Below are positions 25,290 to 34,780 of a DNA stretch of 64,000 nucleotides, piece by piece. The notes beneath the pieces were generated by a model. The model saw only the letters and a program-made list of their open reading frames with translations, was not told the DNA's origin and searched no databases. The position numbers were made by a program, and so were the translations under genes. The first letter of the stretch is position 1. Each line of letters opens with the position of its first letter. Origin of the DNA: Psilocybe azurescens (taxonomy: Eukaryota > Basidiomycota > Agaricomycetes > Agaricales > Agrocybaceae); assembly GCA_023853785.1 (NCBI GenBank), contig JAJIRX010000597.1, positions 248,001-312,000 of the forward strand. Reading direction: 5' to 3'.

Positions 25290-25371
25290 TACTCGGACTT
25301 TCCAAGAGTGGTCGGCCGAAATGAGCTGCACAGGTGCTGTTGTGTCCGACCACTATTGGAAAGCCCGAGTA
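25290..25371 (+). repeat. 26-bp imperfect inverted repeat downstream of the Argonaute gene
   Basis: Arm 25290-25315 (TACTCGGACTTTCCAAGAGT then GGTCGG) pairs with arm 25346-25371 over 26 positions with two mismatches; the loop is 30 nt (25316-25345). Depending on strand, the mismatches can be G-U type pairs or small interruptions, so transcripts could fold into a long stem. It starts 121 bp after the Argonaute stop codon and about 250 bp before the CWC22 stop, probably in overlapping 3' untranslated regions. Confidence 0.75.
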
Positions 25372-25622
25372 CGATACCGTGATCTTGTATCTTAAACCTA
25401 TATACCAACCATCGTCCCTTTTCAACTGACCCAAGGACTTGTATGTTTTTACCGACCTCGATGTGTAGTTGGACATTTTTATTGATCAATGAATTATCGC
25501 CTTTCAACATATCTGATGGATAAGAGCAAGAAGAGTAAAGAAAAGTCATGAATACAGATAAACCAGCTACGTAAAAATTATCATAATTTTCTTCTTTTGT
25601 CCGCTATTGCTAGGTATCTTGC

Positions 25623-28600
25623 CTAGCGCCTGCGGGGGTATCCGTTATCTTGTTCTCTGGATGGACCCTGTCTGCCACCCTCTCTTTCGCGTTCGCGCCT
25701 TGGAGGCGACCGGGGTCGATCTCGGTATCCGCCACGAGCGTCGTCGCGTCTTGGCTCATCTGCTCTGCCACCACCACGTGACATATGAGGGGGGAGGAGA
25801 CCTAGATCGCCTTCCACCATCTCTGTCTCTATCTCTGTCATCTCGCATCATATGCGGGGAGGCGACCTCTCTCGCCCACCCCTACCGACAGGCGGCGGAG
25901 AAAGGGGGCGAGCATATCTATCGCCACGTTGTTCGCGCTCGCGGCCGCCAGGAGAAGATGGTCCGCGACCGTACCCGCCACCCCGTGGGGGCGGCGGCGA
26001 TGGCGATGGCGAATGTGGGCGCCGCGACGAAATACCATCAGGCTTTGTGTCCATCGTGTCCCTGTCGCGGACGTCTCTTGTGCTGCTGCGCGGAGGAGGA
26101 ATCGGCGACCTCTCTCGTTCGCGCTCTCGCTCTCGCTCGCGATTTCGAGGAGGTGGCGGCGGCGACCTCGAACTATCGACGCGTGGGCGGCGGGGCGGAG
26201 GTGGTGGGGATCGCGATCCAGAGTACCCACGACGACGTGATACAGGTGGTGGGGACCGGTCCGCCTTCCGCCGCGGCGGGGAACGGGAACGGGAGCGCGA
26301 GCGAGAGTCATCTCTGCCGCGGTGGCGAGGTGGTGTTCGCGAGCGGGAGGCGCGGCGTCTGCGGCTTCCGCCGCCTCTGCGCGAATTAGCCGAGGAGCTG
26401 CCATCGGAGGATGAAGAACCCGAGTCAGAGTCGGATGAATCAGAGTCTGAATCGGAGTCCGAGTCCGAGGAAGATGATGATTCTGCCTCGAGCATCGCAC
26501 GACGCTGCTCCATGATCAACTTGGGCGCATTCTAAAGAACCATGAGTGAGACGGTTTAGGTTGACAATAAAAGACCGCTAGTGCAAACCTTAAGATATTC
26601 TCTCATGCCCTCCGTCAAAACACCCAACCCGATACTCGTGAAATAATTGATCGAGAACCTCGTGTTCTTGGGTATATCCATAGGGAACATACCAGCGCAT
26701 CCTTGGCTGACTTCAGGGTCCTTGAAACGCTCCGCGAGGTTCTTCAATCCCATACTCTCCATCATCTCCTGCATCATGATCTTGACAAAGATGCGACTGC
26801 TACTAGTCGTATCATCCTCATTGATCTTGACGCATTCGAAAACCATCCAAGAGATGGAATCAGTCGATATGAGGTGTCCAAAGAACCGGGCAATATTCCG
26901 TAGGCGGTTCGTCTCGTATCTGTGTATAGTGGTGTAATAGTTTGTGAACGCTTGCTCGAAGGCGTCGGTCCATACTCGGTTCAATTTGCTGAAACGTTCT
27001 CCAATCAAGCCGTAGAAAGTCGAGTACGAGCGTTCTTGGGAACAACATTCAATGATCATGTTGACGAGTTCAATCTGAGAGCATGATGAGTGTCACAATA
27101 TTGCAGCATAAGTTTACATATACTGACCTCTTGTCCCTCTTGGAGCTGTATTTTGAGTAGCTTGTGCACCGCTTCTTCGTAGTTAAGAGCGTTCATGATC
27201 GTCAAATAGATAATACGGCGCAGGTTGACCAAGTTAGTCTCGGTCCTGTCTTCAATGCCTTCTTTCGTTTCAGCAACTGTAAGAAATTGGTAAGTTAAAA
27301 ATGTTATTTGTGGCAGCTCTATCAACTGTACCTTCGTCTTCGTCTTCATCTGAATCTTCCTCAGAGCCTGAGCCAGATTCTTCATCGGAATCTTCGCCAA
27401 GGATTTCAGCCTTGATAGATTTGTATTTTTCTTCACTTTCGAGGTAGTTGGGATCAAACTTGAAGATATCTAACCATGCATGTTAGCCGTGCGCAGGATA
27501 ATCGAACAATGAGGCAATGCGCACTTAGTCCTTCCTGGACTTGCAATTCCTCTTCCAGCTGAATTTGATGCGTAATTTGTTCGTCCTCCTCGACCAAATC
27601 CAAGCCCTCAGGCAAAATAGGGTTATCCTTGTATTTGTCTTTCCGGACTTGCATGAGGACCTCGATCATGTACTGCACTCTCTGGCTGATTTTGCCTTCA
27701 TTCAGCACCGCGCGGAAGCGTTCGAAGACGGTGGCATTTGCTTTAGGCGAGTTTTCAGCAAGGAAAGCACCCACTTCGCGCGTAAATCCCACCGCAATTT
27801 CGATGGAGTCGTCGGTAGGTCGTTCAAGTAAGAGGACAAGGATTTGAAGTGCGATGATTTCATGAGCGACGGCTTGATTCACAAGATGTGCTATAAATGT
27901 CGTCGAGGAATGGCACACAGTCTAAGATATACTGTCAAGATATTGAAACGAGGGAATCAAACAGAATTCCGTACCTTGTCGTTGCGCTTAAAGGATCTCC
28001 TAAACTGGCTGATAAGTCTGGTAAGCACCAATTCTCCAACTTGAGGTAGTTTGGTGTTGATGATGGACACGAGCGCCGCGAAAACGGGTGTGAATGGTAA
28101 ACTCGCAGATTGTGCTTTCATCACGCTTCGAGCGAATAACCCCGTCCTCGAACCAAATTCTCGTTGAACAGCTCCGGAACAATGAGCTTGATATTGGTGA
28201 CGTTGACCCTGTTGACGATACCGGTGATGGACTTGCGGAGGGCGTCCCAGGAAAGGCGTTGATATTCAGGACTGCTTTTGTCGGATGAGGCGGCCGCCTG
28301 CATGGCGCGTAGTCGTGCTGGTGGGATATAAACGCCTCCAGAGCGGGTATTCAGGAGCTTCGCAAATTCTGCTCGTTGAGCTGATTCTTTTTCTTTCTCT
28401 TTTTCGGCCGCCTTCACAAGAGCAGTCGACTGGGCTTTTTGTTCTGCATTGTCGAGGTCCATAGCTGCTACGCGAGCTTCAAGCTTTTCATCTTTCGGCG
28501 GCGACGGTCCTTCTGAGTCCGATCCTGAATCCTCAGATGGAGACCTGGCTCTCCGTCTACTTGAAGGTGGTGCGCCATCAGCCTCTGGGGAATGCGAAGG

Positions 28601-28708
28601 GGACCTGGAATTGAACTTATGATCAGAACGTGAGCCCAACTTCAAAGGATTCAACACATACCTTTTTCTTTTATGGGCCGCAACCTCTGAGGTCGTCGGA
28701 GAGCTCAT
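25623..28708 (-). CDS. CWC22: Pre-mRNA-splicing factor CWC22
   Basis: Spliceosome component that escorts eIF4A3 and so allows exon-junction complex deposition. The ATG at 28708 ([20 protein letters not shown]) leads a basic, Ser-rich region, then [14 protein letters not shown], which precedes the MIF4G domain ([60 protein letters not shown]). An acidic linker ([20 protein letters not shown]) is followed by the MA3 domain ([60 protein letters not shown]). The C-terminus is a long RS/RD-rich domain. Two frame changes lie in that domain at runs 25856-25859 and 25789-25794; one extra and one fewer base respectively join [18 protein letters not shown] to [20 protein letters not shown] and the end QDNGYPRRR at 25623. 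Both are probably homopolymer errors. Confidence 0.93.
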
Positions 28709-29151
28709 ATTTTAGAGATAGTAGGCGTCTCGGAGGTTGCTGAAAGTGTGCGAGTCACCGTCGTAGGCAACTTGCGAGCAATGAACAAGCGTGTTTGTCT
28801 TTGATTGTCATTACCCTGACTCCTCTGCCTGGAGCAGGACTCGACGCAAACTCGATATTTAGCTGTTTTGATTCTCAAAGCTTTGCCACCTTTTTCATAC
28901 TAGTATGGGATATGCTATTCCGGAGTGGTATCATACGATCGTATACTCATTTTTTGACTGCAAGGCGTAACAGCCAGCCATTTACGGAAAACCAATCACA
29001 TGAACCCACTAATGGTCCTATCCGCTCATTCTCATTCCCGAGCCTGCAATTGCGACATAGTGCAGAGGCTTCTTTGTAATTACCCCTCTTCCTTTATTTC
29101 AGACAACCATCTTGACAAGGCAAGACAAGGAGCAGAAACGGTAGTAAGATC
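28709..29151. promoter_or_regulatory. Divergent promoter region, CWC22 and MBL-fold gene
   Basis: About 440 bp separates the CWC22 ATG (-) from the metallo-beta-lactamase ATG (+). It should carry both promoters. The frame at 28795-29079 has no motif. Confidence 0.4.
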
Positions 29152-30372
29152 ATGGAAGACCTAGGCAACATTACTAGAGTGAGCTTTCTTGGTTGGAGCC
29201 GAAATTTAAAGGATCTTATCTTGCATTCCAGCTCAGTGATCATGTAGTTCGAGTCCTGGGACAGGTAAATCGTGTTTACATCTTTGTACAATACCGATAT
29301 AATAGGGCCTCTAGAATCCTGGAAAATTCACACTCCAAGGTGAAAGGTCTCTGAGCCTTGTTTATTTCCGTTTACTCACCCATCTGCAGGCACAAATACC
29401 TATATCGTTGGGTCGAAAAACCCTTACTTTCTGATAGACACCGCTGAGGGTCTCGAGTCGTACATCCCCATACTTTCGGATGCTCTTACAGAAGGTCGTG
29501 TCAACAATGACCAGCCAGATGTCTCCGACATCATCATCTCTCACTGGCATCATGACCATATCGGTGGAATCCCCTCCGTTCTCGTCTTACTACAGAAGCT
29601 ATGGGACGAACGGTCCTCCGTAAAACCCTACACGCCCCCGCGTCTGCACAAATACCCTGCAGCGTCCGGCATACCCGGCAGACACACCACCGACCACAAC
29701 AGGCTTCCGAAACTGCTCTCAGAACTACCCCCACATCTATACACCCCTTCCCCAACAGGCGGTGTATTCCACGACCTCTCCGATTCCCAGACGCTTACAA
29801 ACACAGATGGGTCCACCATCCTGCGCGTCCTACACACCCCAGGACACACCGTGGACTCCATCTGCCTCCACATACCCCAAGACCGTGCACTGTACACCGC
29901 AGACACCGTGCTCGGCCACGGCACCGCCGTATTCGAAGATCTCGCCGCCTACCTCTCCAGCCTGAACCACATGCTCCACTTCGGATCTCCCGCCTCCACC
30001 CCGGAAGAAGTCGATCTCGAATACGTCACCCTCTACCCTGCTCACGGTGCCACTGTAGCAAACGGCCGCGAAACCATCGCGACTTATATTAAGCACCGTC
30101 TTGAGCGAGAAGCCCAGGTCCTAGCGGTACTTCGATCCCCCATCCCCGTCGAGCTTTACGACGAGACAATCATCGAAACCAAGACGATCTGGACGACGTG
30201 GAATCTGGTCAGGGTCATTTACAAGGCGTATCCAGAGAACTTGTGGCTTCCAGCTGCTCATGGTATTGATTTACATCTCAGAAAGCTTGAAGGCGATGGC
30301 GTTGTTCGACGGATTGGGGGAGATGGGCAACATGCTCTGTGGAAACTCCTGCCTCCGACACCTAGTCTGTGA
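29152..30372 (+). CDS. Metallo-beta-lactamase-fold hydrolase, LACTB2 type
   Basis: Predicted di-zinc hydrolase. Animal LACTB2 is a mitochondrial endoribonuclease; relatives in fungi include thioesterases that release polyketides, so the substrate is open. Exons join as MEDLGNITR, LSDHVVRVLGQ, NPGKFTLQG and TNTYIVGSKNPYFLIDTAEG. Metal ligands are visible: SHWHHDHIGG (HxHxDH), HTPGHTVDS, YTADTVLGHG and LYPAHG. The C-terminal helical part (TIWTTWNLVRVIYKAYPENL; HGIDLHLRKLEGDGVVRRIG) matches the winged-helix-like end of LACTB2 proteins. No frame errors seen. No polyketide synthase is in the window, so the secondary-metabolite role has no local support. No clear mitochondrial targeting sequence at the chosen start. 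Confidence 0.88.
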
Positions 30373-30689
30373 ATCATAGTTTGCCGTTGTGAAGAAGCCC
30401 CTCAAGATCACAATGAAATTGAAACTTGTACATGTAATTTATCCTCAATGGCTCTGTCGGTAAGATGCTGGGAAGGCTTCGATGTGGTTGACATGTTACA
30501 AATGAGTGGATTCGATAGTTTTGCATGTTAGCAAGATAAGAAAAAACTGATGTTTAGTATATACATTGTGTCGTGGTGCCGTTGATAGAGAATAGGATGA
30601 GCGACTGTAATCGTTGATTAACAATTATAAAATGAACACATCGCAAGTACTAACGTCCAAGAAAGGCTCTGAAGCTGGTCATTTATGAA
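30373..30689. other. Convergent 3' flanks, MBL-fold gene and second Argonaute
   Basis: About 320 bp of AT-rich sequence between two stop codons. No motif, hairpin comparable to that at 25290, or gene seen. Confidence 0.4.
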
Positions 30690-33600
30690 TCACAAGAAGT
30701 ACATGTTGTTCCGCATGCCCGGGTTGACTGGTTTAAAAGCTTCAAGCCAAGGTTGCAAATCAAACTTCGGTTTCTTTTCCTTGCTATCAGTGGAATAGGA
30801 AGACGCTCCATCGTCTAGAGATAAATTCGCATTTCGGTCGAGATGGATCATTCCGCGAGAGGATACCAGCTGGACATAAAATGAAGACGTTAGAATTCCA
30901 GCATGAGTAAAGCTATGTATATGATTAGCTGCACTGACATCAGCATCTATAAGAAAGAAAATGCCAAATTTGAAAACAGTTCAGTCAATACTGGCATCGG
31001 AAGTAATAAAATGACATACAATAAATAGGCGCCGGGATTGACACAGCGCGTGTAGCTTTTGCATATACATGGCATAAGGCGTACGAAAGGGATTGTAGAC
31101 TACGGTCAATATATACGTTAGTACCATTTCCTAGACAGCATATTCCACTCACCGATCCATGTCGAAGTTGATGTTTTCATCGAGAAGGACGATATAATGG
31201 CTGGAACGGGAAGCTGATAATACCTCGTGGGTCAACTTTACCATGGTCAAAGTTATTAGGCGAATCTTACTGCCTTGGATCGCAGCATGGCTCTGCAGAT
31301 AGAAGTCGTGCATGGCAGGGTGTGTGACGTCGTGATCAACAACAGAGCCTGGCAAGCAATTGCCTTTGTTATCAGAATACCTACTGAAATATGAGTAAAT
31401 TCAAAACATTCCGAGGGTTATTTGACACACCTCACGGAAGAAGGGAAGAAAACCGCATGGTGCCTATGGTTTGAGAAGCGACATCAACGAGATATTAGTA
31501 TCATGGAAAAATTAAACATGCAAGCCATACCGCTTCGTGACAACGATGAAGGTTAACTTGATGTTATATTCTTCCCCGAGTTCTTTGATGGCCTCTATTT
31601 AAACAATGCTTCGTCAGAGGGCCGTTGTTCGTGAAAATCAACGTTCCAAGGATGTTACCTTTTATCGCTTTGATCTCCAAGCCTGTCACCTTCTGCAGTT
31701 CTCCGTCGGAAACACCATCCCGATAGAAGAACAAGCGCACAGGGAACCGAGTATGAATCTCTTTGAAGCGTTGCAAAGCCGTTTTGACATTCTCCTGCAT
31801 ATTTTGGATAATTTCTACTCGCGGCTCTTGTAAATTAGTTAGAGCAGCGTATTGGGTCGCACACGCATCGAACGAGTACACCAAGCTGGTGACCGAAGGC
31901 TTTTGCACGCCGGGGCCTGGATGACTAACATCGGCACCTATGAAGTTATTGAGGCGATGTACTATAACGAGGAATTACTACTGTTGTTTACCCATAATCA
32001 TGAACCTATGCAGAGCCAGTTCCTTCATGATAGGCGAATCGTTTGCATGAGAATTCTGGCCTCGAAGACGAGCATTGATCCTATGTGTATCAAGATTGTC
32101 AAGAAAGGCGCCTAGATGATTGCAAGTATGCTACTGACTTTAGTGCCACATTACTCCAGTACTGAATATTATTTCGCTTGGTGGCAGAATGAAAATTTTC
32201 CAGGCAAATGCATTGTGTCAGAACACCTGAAAATTTGAAAGTCAGGGCAAAACTCAATGGAACTTGTGCGAATCTACCGTGAGTGATGTCACCCCAATGC
32301 TTGACTGCATTGCGAATGGCAGGCGCAAGTTTGGGCAAAATAACTATCAAAATTCTCGGAGGTTTAGAGTTACCCGACGCTTGGATTGCTGAGCGCATTA
32401 CTCCACCCAAAGACTGGTCCAATTTCAATATTAGATGAAAATATTAAGTGGTGAATAATACCTTTTCTACAGCCCCGGGCTGACCTGCCTCAATAACGTC
32501 CGGACGAACTGGACCTGGTGTCAGCGAGAACAAACGTTAGAGATAATTTCAACGTTAGTTTCGGTACTCTTACTCATTCCTAATGTCCAAAAATAAAGAG
32601 TGAGCACAAGGACTGAGATCAACATAATTGTAATAGACCAACCTAGGCGCTGACAGCAGCTCATTAGTTCCGTCATATAATCAACGCACTGTGGGTTTGA
32701 GAGTATGCCAGGGCAGAAGTGAATTACAGCCCATGAATTTAGTTGCTCGGCCCTGTTCAACTTTTTACCCTGGAGGTTCCACGAGCCCAGGTTGGGTGTC
32801 TAGTGACGTGTTTAAGTTATGCTAATCGGTTCAACCTCTGCGTAATTACTCACCACCTGGAGATTTTCAGCGTAAGTGACTACTGGCGTCTTCAAGAGCT
32901 TGCCGCGTGCTTCAAGAGGCGTGGTATTCAAGGACATCCTAGATTCCACTACGAACTCCGAATCTTTGTATTTTTTTAGCCTGAGAGTGTGTAGATTAGC
33001 GTGATATACATAGTGAGATAATTTCAGGCCTACTCCGTCAGTGATTCTACGCAAGCGATCTTCTGGTTTCAAAGTTGCTATCCTTAGCATTTCTGGCATG
33101 AGATTGTCTGCCAACTTTCGTTTATAAAATTGTCCAGGGATCACGGTGCAGACTTCCAAGGGTATAACAATGCGTCGATGAGCCTTGTCATGTGAGATAC
33201 GAACCCCTATAATGGCGGGATGTGCGAGTTGGATTCCATGTGCCACCCTGAAATGCTCCTGTAAATATTGTAAGTAGATGATACAGTGAAAGGTGCGATC
33301 ATGCATACCGTGACTGTCGTAGTCTCACCGTTCTCTTTCGTGAAAGAAAATGCACCTGCATTGGGCTCAAGGCCATAAATTCTCTTCTGTTTGGACTGTG
33401 CGTTGTTTCCTGTTCTGTATTTAATAAAAACTCCCTTAAGGAAATCATCTAGTGCTCGATAACGTGGATCATTCTTTTCGAATCTAAGCTGGCGTATGTT
33501 GTTGACCCGGGTGTGCCTGCCACAAAGATTATCAAGAGGACCACCGGCATATCTGATGGTATCATCAGGACAGTCACGTAAAAGGCTTTTTGGAGAACTT

Positions 33601-34507
33601 ACACCACCGCGACACATGTGTCTACAGTCAAAATCATCCTGTCTATCGTTGGGCGCACGGATCTAGCCAGCATTAGCAATGCGAGAGGCCAAGATTACAT
33701 CTCTCTTACTGGAAGATCCCTCTCCAGACTTCTAGAAATCCACTTCCGACAGGATATCGTTCTTGTCCTGGAAAGTAAGCACGTGCATTTTTGCATTCCC
33801 TATTGACCTATTAATGGGCAAACAGCGTCTAGCGCTAAAACTAAATGTACCGACATGTTCGGTCGCTGTCTCACGATGGATTGGATCAAGTTAGTGGCAA
33901 CAATTGCCTTCTCGGAAAAGTGTTTATTTTTGGTAAGATCCTCTACGTCCTTTCTAATGTTGATAAATTCTAAGGTTATGAATGTATGCGCAATATTCGT
34001 GCTCACCTTGGTGTGACTGTCTCGCCGATAGTTTGGGTAAATTTGATTTGCTGAGATTCCCTACCTGGCATCTGGCCCAAAGAAGCAGGGTCTATATTGT
34101 ACTAAAAGTTGGACAATGAATAAATATAGAAAGAACTGAAATGATCCACTTACTATACCGGACCCACTATCTGGTAAAGCAAGACGCGCAGGACAGTAAG
34201 CAATAGCATTGCCGTCATAGACAGCGCGATGTTTGAACAGCTTGGGCACAACAACGGTTTGAAAACGGTGGAAAAGTCTGAGCCGCTTTTCAGGCGACTT
34301 GACTTCCGGAATGAAGGCTATATAAATATCAGAAAAAATATTACTACGAACTTCTATGTTGAGCAGACCGACTGTGGATGCGTTACATGGCATTCGTACT
34401 AGGCCATACAACATGAACTCACTGGCATATTGATGATATTCCATCGGAGGCAACTTTGTGATGGCGAAGGAGTTAGTTCTAACAGTAATAGAAGTAGCGT
34501 CAGTCAT
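30690..34507 (-). CDS. Argonaute protein (second of two)
   Basis: Paralogue of the Argonaute at 21309. The ATG at 34507 opens [20 protein letters not shown]. Then come the N domain ([20 protein letters not shown]), DUF1785 ([28 protein letters not shown]), the PAZ region ([20 protein letters not shown]) and MID ([15 protein letters not shown]). PIWI keeps the four positions of the catalytic tetrad: Asp in [10 protein letters not shown], Glu in [10 protein letters not shown], Asp in [12 protein letters not shown], His in [12 protein letters not shown]. It ends GMRNNMYFL at 30690. Introns after WRGIFQ, within VVY, and after AAIQG sit at the same positions and phases as in the first gene. Sequence between the two is only moderately similar, so the duplication is not recent. 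It shares a 273-bp divergent promoter with the carboxypeptidase. Confidence 0.92.
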
Positions 34508-34780
34508 GATGGGCAGGAAATCTTGTGAAGAGGATGAATTATATTGGAAAAAATGAAAAAATTAGCGTTGAGCATTCACGTCGAGTTTGGGCGCCTTTTT
34601 ATATAGCTCCTGAATCGGAGATTGAACTAATAAGGCGTGACCGCGAAAGGTCATGTGCTTGTTTGCATTTGGTGACATCGTCAGCGCACGAACCATGCGT
34701 ACGCAAGCACTCTACACGGGTAGTGACTCGTGAACGATACGACGACGGCGTATCTCTTTGTCGGATATCCTATCTCTATA

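Noticed and set aside
25607..26535. Long plus-strand frames (220-260 codons) opposite the 3' half of CWC22
   Set aside because: They are reverse translations of the RS/RD-rich domain of CWC22; codon repetition removes stops on the other strand. No domain and no sensible splice structure.
29601..30096. Plus- and minus-strand frames overlapping the MBL-fold gene
   Set aside because: The GC-rich coding sequence of the MBL gene leaves other frames open. The zinc-binding motifs are only in the frame used for the gene.
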